Part shown: one piece after another, positions 26,959 to 34,862 of the stretch | Position numbering within the stretch: position 1 is the first letter of the stretch | Layout: each line of letters begins with the position of its first letter | Origin: an uncultured Verrucomicrobiota bacterium | Lineage (GTDB): Bacteria; Verrucomicrobiota; Verrucomicrobiia; Limisphaerales; UBA9464 | NCBI GenBank assembly: GCA_903907995.1 | Contig: CAIVQH010000010.1 | Span: forward strand, 53,023-117,022 | DNA: 64,000 nucleotides | Direction: 5' to 3' | Notes under the pieces: model-generated | Seen by the model: only the letters and a program-made list of their open reading frames with translations | Databases searched by the model: none | What the model was told of the DNA's origin: nothing | Position numbers and translations under genes: made by a program

Positions 26959-27276
26959 ATGCGACCGCTCGATCTCACGCCCTTTGGCGAGGAACTGGCC
27001 ATCCGGTGGGATGACGGCACGGAAAGTTTCATCCGGCTGGAAACGCTGCGCCGTTTCTGCCCTTGCGCCGCCTGCATGGGCGAGCAGGACATCTTCGGCC
27101 AGACCTACAAGGCCCCCGCGCGCCCCTACGGCCCGCAGGCCTTCCAGCTCGCCAGCCTCGCGCACGTGGGCGGCTACGGCGTCCAGCCGCGCTGGGCCGA
27201 CGGCCACGGCACCGGCATCTATACCTGGGACTACGTCAGGCGCTTGGCGGATGCCGATCAGGCCGGTGGCGCATAA
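26959..27276 (+). CDS. DUF971 domain protein
   Basis: 105 aa. DUF971 resembles the N-terminal domain of gamma-butyrobetaine hydroxylase. Typical are [30 protein letters not shown], with three Cys of which CPCAAC could bind a metal, and [27 protein letters not shown] at the C-terminus, which includes the conserved W-x-DGH-xx-GIY-x-W segment. Small stand-alone DUF971 proteins are linked to iron-sulfur metabolism in some bacteria; here that is only inference. No promoter was assigned in the 126-bp gap to the divergent ATP-grasp gene. Its stop is followed at once by a hairpin repeat. Confidence 0.85.
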   Translation: MRPLDLTPFGEELAIRWDDGTESFIRLETLRRFCPCAACMGEQDIFGQTYKAPARPYGPQAFQLASLAHVGGYGVQPRWADGHGTGIYTWDYVRRLADADQAGGA

Positions 27277-27415
27277 GCTCCAAGGACCAAGCTCCAAGAA
27301 CCAATGAATCGCCAAGCACCAAGCTTCCAAGGCGGCGGCGCGTGATTGGCAGTTGAGGATTGGCGCTTGAGCATTGGAGCTTCTCTGGAGCTTGGAGTTT
27401 GGTTTTTGGAGCTTT
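27276..27415. repeat. Long hairpin repeat with CCAAG/TTGGA-type units
   Basis: Left arm 27277-27332 is a degenerate run of CTCCAAGG, ACCAAG, CTCCAAGA, ACCAATGA, GCCAAGC, ACCAAG, CTTCCAAGG. Right arm 27343-27415 is a run of complementary TTGG-containing units (GATTGGC, GGATTGGC, CATTGGAG, CTTGGAG, TTTGGTT, TTTGGAG). The arms are near-complementary in composition but shuffled in order. It follows the DUF971 stop codon and could form a long imperfect hairpin at the 3' end of that transcript. Confidence 0.75.
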
Positions 27416-27447
27416 GTCGCCCCTTCTTCGATGGCTCTGGGCGGGAC

Positions 27448-27489
27448 AAAAAAAACGCCCGCCATCGCACAGGGCGAATGGCGGGCGTT
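27448..27489 (-). terminator. Intrinsic terminator of the four-cysteine protein gene
   Basis: Perfect 12-bp stem AACGCCCGCCAT / ATGGCGGGCGTT with a 12-nt loop. Read on the minus strand it is followed by eight T. It lies 19 nt after the stop codon of the gene at 27508-27828. Confidence 0.9.
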
Positions 27490-27507
27490 TGGAAAACTGG
27501 CGGAAGC

Positions 27508-27828
27508 TTACTTGGCCTCGATCTTGGTCACGGCGAGCATCATCTTGCCGTCTTTCTCGGAGGGCGTGCCGGTCACGGTGACCTGCTTGGGGCCGGAGCA
27601 GAGGTTGTCATGGTGGAACGCCTTGCTGGCGTCGCCGGTGAGGTAATAGGTCTTGGTCTTGTCGCCGACCTTGACCTCGACCACGTTCTGGCAGCTGTCG
27701 GACTTGTGCAGGGCGCACTTGGCGCATTTGCCCTCACCGGTCAGGGTGATGGCCTTCTCTTCGGCGCGAAGGGAGGTGGCACCGAGCGTAAGCGCGGCAA
27801 CGACAGCGAACTGGAGCAGACTCTTCAT
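27508..27828 (-). CDS. Small periplasmic protein with four cysteines
   Basis: 106 aa from the ATG at 27828, with signal peptide MKSLLQFAVVAALTLGATSLRA. The mature part begins EEKAITLTGEGKCAKCALHK and contains Cys35, Cys38, Cys46 and Cys77, plus HHDN near 72-75. The pattern CAKC...C with later His and Cys suggests a metal-binding or redox site outside the cytoplasm. Similar short proteins occur in Verrucomicrobia and Planctomycetes without a known role. The long frame that continues upstream on this strand is antisense to mobA and beyond and is not real. A strong terminator follows. It is divergent from mobA, 78 bp apart. Confidence 0.7.
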   Translation of the reverse strand: MKSLLQFAVVAALTLGATSLRAEEKAITLTGEGKCAKCALHKSDSCQNVVEVKVGDKTKTYYLTGDASKAFHHDNLCSGPKQVTVTGTPSEKDGKMMLAVTKIEAK

Positions 27829-27906
27829 GGAATTAGTGGGTGAAACGTTTAATGGCAGTGAGGGCGGAAAGAAAGCTCGCAGCCCGGGGTTTGGCAAGTC
27901 CTGTTT

Positions 27907-28527
27907 ATGACCCCCCTCAGCCCCCAAAAAGTCGCGATCTCTACCGCGGTCAGCGGGGTGGTGCTCGTGGGTGGAAAATCCTCCCGCATGGGCCGCGACA
28001 AGGCCGCCCTGCCGGTCGCCGGTGAAACCCTGCTGGCCCGGCAGCTGCGACTGCTGGCCGAAGCCGGCTGCGGGGAATGCCTCGTGTCTGTCGCCCGGCC
28101 GGAAACGGTGCTGCCTCATCCCCTGCCCACACCCACTCCCCGCATGATCGGCGACCGGTTTCCAGAAGCCGGTCCGCTGGCCGGCCTGGAGCGTTCCCTC
28201 GCCCTGGCCCGGCATGATCGGCTGCTGGTGCTGGCGGTGGACCTGCCGGCCATGACGGCCGATTTCCTCCGCACGCTGTTGGCCGGGGCAAACTCCCAGT
28301 GCGGCGTGGTGCCGGTGATCGGCGACCGGTTTGAACCGCTGGCCGCGGTCTATCCCCGCCAGGCGCACGCCGAGGCCGAACTCCGGCTGTTGCGGGGCGA
28401 ACTGGCCCTGCAACCCTTCGTCAGGGCCGGGATTGCCGCCGGCTGGCTGCGCCCTTACGTGGTCAGCGAGGCGGAAGGGCGGCTGTTCACGAATTGGAAC
28501 CGGCCGGAAGACCTCGTAAGCGGCTGA
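27907..28527 (+). CDS. mobA: Molybdenum cofactor guanylyltransferase
   Basis: 206 aa. The nucleotidyltransferase signature GVVLVGGKSSRMGRDKAALP lies near the N-terminus (residues 17-36), with Lys and Arg of the GTP loop. Next come the GPLAGLERSLA segment and the metal Asp in VLAVDLPAM. Late in the protein, FTNWNRPEDL corresponds to the usual F.N.NTP.DL end of MobA. MobA joins GMP to molybdopterin to make the bis-MGD cofactor in the cytoplasm. No other molybdenum cofactor gene is visible in the window. The first 14 residues before the motif are extra, so a later start is possible, but no ATG lies between. Confidence 0.88.
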   Translation: MTPLSPQKVAISTAVSGVVLVGGKSSRMGRDKAALPVAGETLLARQLRLLAEAGCGECLVSVARPETVLPHPLPTPTPRMIGDRFPEAGPLAGLERSLALARHDRLLVLAVDLPAMTADFLRTLLAGANSQCGVVPVIGDRFEPLAAVYPRQAHAEAELRLLRGELALQPFVRAGIAAGWLRPYVVSEAEGRLFTNWNRPEDLVSG

Positions 28528-28602
28528 ACATGTCCCCGGTTTCCCGCGTCGGTCAGCACGCCGCGCTTTCCTACCGGGGCCGGCTTTGTCAAAATCACAC
28601 CC

Positions 28603-31566
28603 ATGCATCTCCGTGCCTGTCTGCTTCTGCTCGTTTTTGCCGCGACCCGCCTCGCCGCCCAGACTCCCGAATGGATCTGGGGCGCCAAGGCGTTCGACGG
28701 CGAGACCCGTTACTTCCGCAAGACCTTCACCATCCCCGCCGGCACCCAGCGGGCCATTCTGACCGTGGCCGCCGACAACGAGGCCGAGGTGAAGCTCAAC
28801 GGCAAGGTCGTCGCCAAGAACACCTCCTGGAACCAGCCGCGCACCGTCAAGCTGGAGTCGCCCAAGGCCGGTCCGGCCACGCTGGAGGTCATCGCCAAGA
28901 ACGAGGGCGATGTGGCCGGCCTGCTGGTGTCGCTGGAACTCCTCGGCGGCGGCAAGTCGCCGGCAATCGTGTCCGACGCCAGCTGGCAGACCTCGGCCGA
29001 CGGCAAAGGCGGCTGGGTGGCCGCCAAATCGCTCGGCGCGCTCGGCGTGCAACCGTGGGGCGACGTCCTCAAGCCCGCCATCGCGACGCCGGCGGAGTCG
29101 CTCACGGTGGCCAAGGATTTCAAGGTCGAGCTGCTGCGCTCGGCCCAGCCCGAGGAAGGCTCCTGGGTCTCGATGACGGTGGACAACAAGGGCCGCCTGA
29201 TCGTCAGCCCGCAGGGCGGCGAACCGATGGAGCGCCTCACGCTGGACGATACCGGCCACATCGCCAAAGTGGAGACGATCGACCTGCCCGTGACGGGCGC
29301 GATGGGCCTGCTCTACGCCTATGATGCGCTGTACGTGAACGGTCGCGGGGCCGAGGGCTACCATTTCTACCGCCTCACCGACACCAACGGCGATGACAAG
29401 TACGACAAGGTGGAACTGCTCCGGAAATGGGAGGGCGGCGACGGCGAGCACGGCGCGCACGGCATCGTGAAGGGCCCGGACGGCCAGCTCTACATCGTCT
29501 GCGGCAACTTCGTGGACGTGCCCGGCGACCTAGCCCCGACCTCGCGGGTAAAGAATTACGCCGATGACCTCGTGCTGCCCCGCATGGAGGATGGCAACGG
29601 CTTCGGCGCGGGCCGCAAGCCGCCGGGCGGCTTCGTGCTCCGCGTGGACAAGGACGGCAAGGACGCCGAGCTGTTCGCCGCCGGCGAGCGCAACACCTAC
29701 GACATCGCCTTCAACCGCGACGGCGAGCTGTTCGGCTTCGATTCCGACATGGAGTGGGACTGGGGCACGCCGTGGTACCGCCCGACGCGGGTCTATCACA
29801 TCGTGAGCGGCGGCGACCAGGGCTTCCGCGAGGGCAGCGCCAAGTATCCCGAGTACTATTCCGACTCGCTGCCGGCGGTGGTGAACGTCGGCATCGGCTC
29901 GCCGACCGGCGTGAAGTTCGGCACGGGCGCGAAGTTCCCGGCAAAATACCAGAAGGCCATGTTCATCATGGACTGGAGCTATGGCCGCATCCTCGCCGTG
30001 CACATGCAGGAGACCAATTCGACCTACACCGGCACCCTGGAGCCGTTTGTGCAGGGCAAGCCGCTGAACCTGACCGACCTCGAGTTCGGCCCGGATGGCG
30101 CAATGTATTTCACCACCGGCGGCCGTGGCACCCAGGCAGGGCTCTATCGCGTGAGCTACGTCGGCACCGAGAAGACCGAACCGCAGACCATGCAGACCAT
30201 GCAGGTCACCAAGACTCAGGAAGCCCGCCGTCAGCGGCACGCGCTGGAGGCGCTGCACTCCCGGCCCATCGGGACCAACTACGCCCTGATCGGCCCCGGC
30301 CTCGTATCGCCCGACCGGTTCATCCGCTACGCCACCCGGCTGGCGCTGGAGAGCCAGCCGCCCGACGTTTGGCGCCACCTCGCGATGACCGAGAACGTCG
30401 GCCGGCGAGCGTTCATCGCCCTGCTGGCCCAGATTCGCGTCGGTGCCAAGGAGGACCAGCTGGCCATCCTCAAGTATCTGTCGAACTGGCCCCTCGAAAC
30501 GCTCGATGAGGAAGGAAAGCTCAACAAGCTCCGCGTCATCGAGGTCAGTTTCGCCCGCCAGGGCATTCCCGACGCATTCCGTCCCATCGCCATCGACAAG
30601 CTGGGCAAGGCGTTCCCCGCCAAGACCTGGCCGCTGAACCGCGAGCTTTCCCAGATCCTCATTGCGGTGGATGCCCCCGGCATCGTCCAGAAGGTGCTCG
30701 ACCTGCGCGACGCCTCGGCCACGCAGGAGGAGCAGCTCCATTACCAGATGGCCCTCCGCAAGGCGAAGTCCGGCTGGACGATCGACGACCGCAAACGCTA
30801 CTTCGCCTGGTTCAACCGGCCCGGCAGCGCAACCGCCGACAGCGGTTTCGTCAGCCGCAGCGTGAAGCATCCCGACTACTTCGTGCAGTGGTTCAAGGAT
30901 GTCGGCCTCGAACCCAGCAATGGCGCGAGCTTCGACAACTTCCTCAAGAACCTCCGCAAGGAGGCCATCGCCTCGCTCAGCGACAATGAGAAGGGCGAAC
31001 TGGCGGGCGTCATCTCCGGCCAGGAACAGGTGCCCGTCCGCGTGCCCGCCAAGAAGCGTGCCTTCGTGAAGGACTGGAAGACCGACGACCTGCTGCCGGC
31101 GCTTGCCGATACCACGCACGGGCGCAACTTCGCCCGGGGCAAGGAAGTCTTCGCTGCCGCGCAATGCGTGGTGTGCCACCAGTTCAACGGCCAGGGCGGC
31201 GCGGTCGGCCCCGACCTCACCGGCGTCGGCACGCGCTACGCGCCGGCGGATGTCCTGAAATCCGTCACCGAACCGAGCCTCGTCATCTCCGAGCAGTACC
31301 AGGCGCTGACCTTCACGCTGAACAACGACAGCGAGGTCACCGGCCGCCTGCTGGAGGACACCGCCGACAAGTACCTGGTGCTCACCGACCCGCTCAACAA
31401 CGGCAAGACCGAGGTGAAGAAGGCCGACGTGAAATCCAAGACGGCCTCGAAGATTTCACCGATGCCCGAAGGCCTGCTGGGGAGTTTCACCAAGGATGAA
31501 ATCCTCGACCTGCTCGCCTACCTGCTGAGCAACGGCAAGGCGGATGCGGCGGCGTTCAAGAACTGA
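28603..31566 (+). CDS. PVC-type membrane-bound dehydrogenase with cytochrome c domain
   Basis: 987 aa with signal peptide ending RLAAQ. Order of parts: an N-terminal carbohydrate-binding-like beta domain (ETRYFRKTFTIPAG to about residue 160); a six-bladed propeller related to glucose/sorbosone dehydrogenases (about 165-520, with ERNTYDIAFNRDGELFGFDSDMEWD and GDQGFREGSAKYPEYY); a helical HEAT-like region; and a C-terminal cytochrome c with CVVCH (Cys855, Cys858, His859), then GPDLTGVGTRYAPADVLKSV and late KISPMPEGLLGSF as distal ligand region. This is the Planctomycete/Verrucomicrobia putative dehydrogenase family. It is probably periplasmic, oxidising an unknown sugar or alcohol and passing electrons to the heme. 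It ends at a shared terminator with the convergent permease gene. Confidence 0.92.
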   Translation: MHLRACLLLLVFAATRLAAQTPEWIWGAKAFDGETRYFRKTFTIPAGTQRAILTVAADNEAEVKLNGKVVAKNTSWNQPRTVKLESPKAGPATLEVIAKNEGDVAGLLVSLELLGGGKSPAIVSDASWQTSADGKGGWVAAKSLGALGVQPWGDVLKPAIATPAESLTVAKDFKVELLRSAQPEEGSWVSMTVDNKGRLIVSPQGGEPMERLTLDDTGHIAKVETIDLPVTGAMGLLYAYDALYVNGRGAEGYHFYRLTDTNGDDKYDKVELLRKWEGGDGEHGAHGIVKGPDGQLYIVCGNFVDVPGDLAPTSRVKNYADDLVLPRMEDGNGFGAGRKPPGGFVLRVDKDGKDAELFAAGERNTYDIAFNRDGELFGFDSDMEWDWGTPWYRPTRVYHIVSGGDQGFREGSAKYPEYYSDSLPAVVNVGIGSPTGVKFGTGAKFPAKYQKAMFIMDWSYGRILAVHMQETNSTYTGTLEPFVQGKPLNLTDLEFGPDGAMYFTTGGRGTQAGLYRVSYVGTEKTEPQTMQTMQVTKTQEARRQRHALEALHSRPIGTNYALIGPGLVSPDRFIRYATRLALESQPPDVWRHLAMTENVGRRAFIALLAQIRVGAKEDQLAILKYLSNWPLETLDEEGKLNKLRVIEVSFARQGIPDAFRPIAIDKLGKAFPAKTWPLNRELSQILIAVDAPGIVQKVLDLRDASATQEEQLHYQMALRKAKSGWTIDDRKRYFAWFNRPGSATADSGFVSRSVKHPDYFVQWFKDVGLEPSNGASFDNFLKNLRKEAIASLSDNEKGELAGVISGQEQVPVRVPAKKRAFVKDWKTDDLLPALADTTHGRNFARGKEVFAAAQCVVCHQFNGQGGAVGPDLTGVGTRYAPADVLKSVTEPSLVISEQYQALTFTLNNDSEVTGRLLEDTADKYLVLTDPLNNGKTEVKKADVKSKTASKISPMPEGLLGSFTKDEILDLLAYLLSNGKADAAAFKN

Positions 31567-31591
31567 CCGCTTTCCGACAACGGATTGACGC

Positions 31592-31627
31592 AACCGGCTG
31601 GGGGCCTGCCTCAGCCGGTTTGCTTTT
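31592..31627. terminator. Bidirectional terminator hairpin
   Basis: The 9-bp stem AACCGGCTG (31592-31600) / CAGCCGGTT (31612-31620) is followed on the plus strand by TGCTTTT. It serves the dehydrogenase gene and overlaps the last codons of the convergent APC permease gene. Confidence 0.75.
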
Positions 31628-33023
31628 CAGCTCCGGCGAACGGCCATTTCTGGGCCACCTTGGCCCACGCAAAATAACCCGCCACGCCCAGCGCCAGCGC
31701 GCCCAGCGCAAAGGCGATGACCTGGGGCGGCGTGGTCGCGAAGACCCAGAGCCAGCCGGTCCCGGCCACCAGCAGCGGGAGCGGGTAGAGCCACATCTTG
31801 TAGGGGCGCGCCAGCTCCGGCCGGTTCCGACGCAGCAGCACCAGCGCGACGATCTGGCCGATGAACTGGATGAGGAACCGTGCCGCCAGCAGCGTGTCGA
31901 TCACCACCGGCAGCGACACGAAACTCGCCGCGATCGAGAGCACGCCGATGACCACCAGCGCCACGTGCGGAAAATGCCCGTGCGGATGCACCCTGCCGAA
32001 GATGCGGAAAAACGTCCCGTCCTTCGCCGCGGCAAACGGGATGCGGGAGTAGCCCAGGAGCAGCGCAAAGACCGAGCCCAGCGCCGTCCACACGACCAGC
32101 AGGGTGAAAATGGACGCGGCCGTCCGGCCGTAGAGCCGCTCGATGAAGATCGAGCCGATGAAGTTCACGATTTCCGGATGGCTCTCCGCCGGCACGAATT
32201 CGCGCCAGGAGATCACGCCATTGATCGAGAGGTTCACCCCCACGTAGATCAGCGCCACCGCCACCAGGCTGGTGATGACCGCGCGCGGGATGGTGCGGCC
32301 GGGGTTCTTCACCTCATCACCGAGGTAGCACACGTCGTAGTAGCCCAGAAAATCGTAAAGCCCGATCCGTGTCGCCGCTCCGAGACCGAGCAGGAAGCCG
32401 CTGGAAAAGGCCCACGGATTGGCCGGGAAATCGAAGGCCTTCCTGGGGTCGAAGTTCAGCGCGCCGCCCACCAGCACGATGCCCACGGTGATCATCACGC
32501 CCACCCAGAGCGCGATCATGAGCTTGGAAATGCCGCTGATACGGCGGTAGAGCAGCGCGATGTTCAGCAGGCCCAGCACCACCACCACCAGGCCGCCCTT
32601 CAGGGTGAGTTTTCCGGCCACGGACATGCCCGGCGACAGGTAGTCGAGATACTGCGCGACCCCGATGTAGCCGGAGGCGATCTCCATCGGGCCACTGATG
32701 ATGAACTGCCAGATGAAGAGAAAGGCCATCAGCCGCCCCCACGACTTCGGGCCGAAGCCCTCCAGCAGCCAGCGGTAGGTGCCGCCCGAGCCTGGCAGGG
32801 CCGCGCCGAGTTCGCTCCACACCAGCGCGTCCGGCAGGGTGATGATCAGCGCCACGAGCCAGCCCAGCAGCGATTGCGGCCCGCCCAGCGCGGACATCAG
32901 CAGCGGAATGGTGATGAACGGCCCCACGCCGATCATGTTCGCCATGTTCAGCGCGGTGGCGGGAAAGAGCGTGAGGCGACGTTCGAGCGGCGGGCTGGTC
33001 GTCGCGTGGGGGTCCGGGCTCAC
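31611..33023 (-). CDS. APC family amino acid permease
   Basis: About 470 aa from a GTG at 33023, which gives a short cytoplasmic tail before the first helix. The frame is open to an ATG at 33239, but that 72-residue extension is charged and unlike the family. Roughly twelve hydrophobic helices. Family motifs are ALNMANMIGVGPFITIPLLM in helix 1, ALPGSGGTYRWLLEGFG (G-S/G-GG-Y motif), ATRIGLYDFLGYYDVCYLGDEVKNPGRTIP (the E-x-K-NP-R-x-IP motif) and YSRIPFAAAKDGTFF. It probably imports an amino acid or related amine by proton symport; the substrate cannot be read. The C-terminus overlaps the terminator of the convergent gene. Confidence 0.88.
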   Translation of the reverse strand: MSPDPHATTSPPLERRLTLFPATALNMANMIGVGPFITIPLLMSALGGPQSLLGWLVALIITLPDALVWSELGAALPGSGGTYRWLLEGFGPKSWGRLMAFLFIWQFIISGPMEIASGYIGVAQYLDYLSPGMSVAGKLTLKGGLVVVVLGLLNIALLYRRISGISKLMIALWVGVMITVGIVLVGGALNFDPRKAFDFPANPWAFSSGFLLGLGAATRIGLYDFLGYYDVCYLGDEVKNPGRTIPRAVITSLVAVALIYVGVNLSINGVISWREFVPAESHPEIVNFIGSIFIERLYGRTAASIFTLLVVWTALGSVFALLLGYSRIPFAAAKDGTFFRIFGRVHPHGHFPHVALVVIGVLSIAASFVSLPVVIDTLLAARFLIQFIGQIVALVLLRRNRPELARPYKMWLYPLPLLVAGTGWLWVFATTPPQVIAFALGALALGVAGYFAWAKVAQKWPFAGAEKQTG

Positions 33024-33342
33024 GTCCGTTTTGTTAGCAGCCGCCGGGCGGCCACCCCAACTCTTTTCCCCCGTTTCAGACGGGTTTTCCCTTGGTGGCG
33101 GCCACCGCGACCTCCTTTGGGGGACATTTTCAAATAATTGCATGCACGACCGGCATTGGCCCGCCGACGGGGGCAGTCGGGATCGTGTATTTGGCGCCAT
33201 CCGCCGGTCTGGGTTTCCCAGCTGGTCCAAAATTGTCATCCCAACCTTTTGAAAGGGTTGGGTTTAAGGTTCCTTTTAACTTGTTTAAACCGCTCGTAAT
33301 GGGGAGTCTTAGGGAGTTCGACAAGTTGTCGCCCAAACAATT
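33024..33342. other. Divergent intergenic region with a small palindrome
   Basis: 319 bp between the divergent permease and PEP-CTERM-like genes. At 33240-33262 there is a CCCAACC/GGTTGGG palindrome extended by T/A pairs, about 80 bp before the GTG at 33343, a possible protein-binding site. The 3' part is AT-rich compared with its surroundings. No coding signal was found. Confidence 0.4.
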
Positions 33343-34077
33343 GTGACTGCCTCCTTCGTTAATTTTCGATCATGTACGATCGGCGTTATTGCCGTCGCGG
33401 GTGGTCTGGTAGCCGCCCATGGTGGGGCCTACACGGTTGAGTTTAATTTCGGCTCGGGTGTCTCCACGCTCAATACCACGGCGGGCACGCCGTTCAATTC
33501 GACGGTGGGCGCGATGTCCGCCGTGAACACGCTGGGCACGATCTCCACCAATCCCAACACCACCAATCCTTCGACCGGTTACGCCAACGCCAGCGGCAAT
33601 TTCAATTACGAGCAGGTCACGCAGAATGGGGCTCTGAGCACGACCTCCTCGGCGTACTACCAGTTCACGGTCACGCCGAACGCGGGCAACATCGTCCAGA
33701 TCACGGATTTCGATTTCGGTGCGGTGAGCACCACCACGACCGGTCCCCTCAACTATGTGTTGCGTTGGAGCGTGGATTCCTTCGCCGCGAACATCTCCGC
33801 CGGCACGCTGACCGCGAACAGCACCTGGGCGTACAACAACAACACGTTTACCCCGGTGTCCTCCACCGCCTTGGGCACGGCGGTAACTTTCCGGCTCTAT
33901 GCCTACGGCGGCTCCGGCGCCACCTCCGGCAACGTGAATCTCGCCATTGATGACGTGCGGGTGGCTCTCGCCGTCCCCGAAGCCAGTGAGTGCGCCGTGT
34001 ATGGCCTCGCCGGCCTCGTCGGCCTGACCTGGCTGCAGCGCCGCGTGAAGCGCGCCACGGCCCGGAAGCAGGCCTGA
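33343..34077 (+). CDS. PEP-CTERM-like surface protein with VPEAS motif
   Basis: 244 aa from a GTG at 33343. The N-terminus is hydrophobic (TIGVIAVAGGLVAAHGGAYT), so it is probably exported. The body is rich in Thr, Asn, Ser and Gly and poor in charged residues, like secreted beta-sandwich proteins of this phylum (PNAGNIVQITDFDFGAVSTT, NVNLAIDDVRVALA). The C-terminal tail AVPEASECAVYGLAGLVGLTW then LQRRVKRATARKQA has the layout of a PEP-CTERM signal, but the second Pro is replaced by Ala, giving PEA. A perfect terminator follows 25 nt after the stop. The start codon is uncertain. The function is unknown. Confidence 0.7.
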   Translation: MTASFVNFRSCTIGVIAVAGGLVAAHGGAYTVEFNFGSGVSTLNTTAGTPFNSTVGAMSAVNTLGTISTNPNTTNPSTGYANASGNFNYEQVTQNGALSTTSSAYYQFTVTPNAGNIVQITDFDFGAVSTTTTGPLNYVLRWSVDSFAANISAGTLTANSTWAYNNNTFTPVSSTALGTAVTFRLYAYGGSGATSGNVNLAIDDVRVALAVPEASECAVYGLAGLVGLTWLQRRVKRATARKQA

Positions 34078-34102
34078 ACCGGCCTCCCCCCAGTTTTCCC
34101 CG

Positions 34103-34133
34103 AACGCGCCGGAACGATTCCGGCGCGTTTTTT
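34103..34133 (+). terminator. Strong intrinsic terminator
   Basis: Perfect 12-bp stem AACGCGCCGGAA / TTCCGGCGCGTT with a 3-nt CGA loop, followed by TTTTATTT. It closes the PEP-CTERM-like gene. Confidence 0.92.
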
Positions 34134-34162
34134 ATTTCCAATCAGGTGACGTTGAGTCCGGC

Positions 34163-34615
34163 TCAGGGTTTTGTGCCAGCGGGCTCAGGCAGCTTGCACG
34201 ACTGCCAGGCGAGGAACCGCCAGCCCGATTTCTCCAGACGATAGGAGGCGAGGAAACTGAGGTGGAGCTCGGTGAAAGGGGCCGCCTTGCCCAGCGTCAC
34301 CACGCAACGCCCGTGCATGAGCACCAGGCCCGGCACGACCTAACGAAACTCGCGCTGTTCGAAGTCAATCGCGTGGTACACGGCCTTGCCCGAGGTGAGG
34401 GCCGCGGTGAGGCTGGTCTTGGTGTCCTGATGGCCGTTGGAGTGGACGTAAATCAGCTCGTCGGAAAACACGGCGGCGAGCTTGGCGTGGTCGGCGGCGA
34501 TCATGGCCGCAACGCGGGCGTCGTCAGCGGCCCGACAGGCGCCAATGTGGTCGGGGGCAGCCGAGGCCGGGATCAGGAGGGCGAAAAGGGCACAGAACAG
34601 GACAAGGGTTTTCAT
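34163..34615 (-). pseudogene. NTF2-like (DUF4440/SnoaL-type) exported protein broken by one in-frame stop
   Basis: From the ATG at 34615 the frame gives a signal peptide (MKTLVLFCALFALLIPASAA) and the first half of an NTF2-like domain (DDARVAAMIAADHAKLAAVF, then SDELIYVHSNGHQDTKTSL). It hits a TAG at 34340-34342 (codon 92). The same frame then stays open for 58 more codons to a TGA at 34163-34165. Those codons encode the missing half of the fold (LMHGRCVVTLGKAAPFTELH, then YRLEKSGWRFLAWQSCKLPE). The total of about 150 aa is the usual length for this family with a signal. So one base change probably inactivated the gene, unless it is a sequencing error or a read-through stop. It is transcribed away from recQ. 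Confidence 0.8.
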
Positions 34616-34862
34616 TCGCAGAGGAGTATTGAGGTGGAATGGTAGCTCGCAGCGGCGGGAAATACACGCCGAATTCTCCGTGGTCGGTTTGTGGAAACTC
34701 CGCTCTATGGAAACTTTTTCCAGTTTCGTAACTCCATTTCTCGTTTTGAGTCAGCGCCTCCTCACGTCGGCTGCTACGCAATGGAAGGCGGTCCGTTTTC
34801 CTCGCTGTCGCGCCGGGTTTTCCTTTGGCACGCTGCGCCCCCTCTCCCCCACACTCGCGGCG

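Noticed and set aside
27346..27843. Open frames across the CCAAG/TTGGA repeat
   Set aside because: They translate repeat sequence and the antisense strand of the four-cysteine protein gene, which has a signal peptide and its own terminator.
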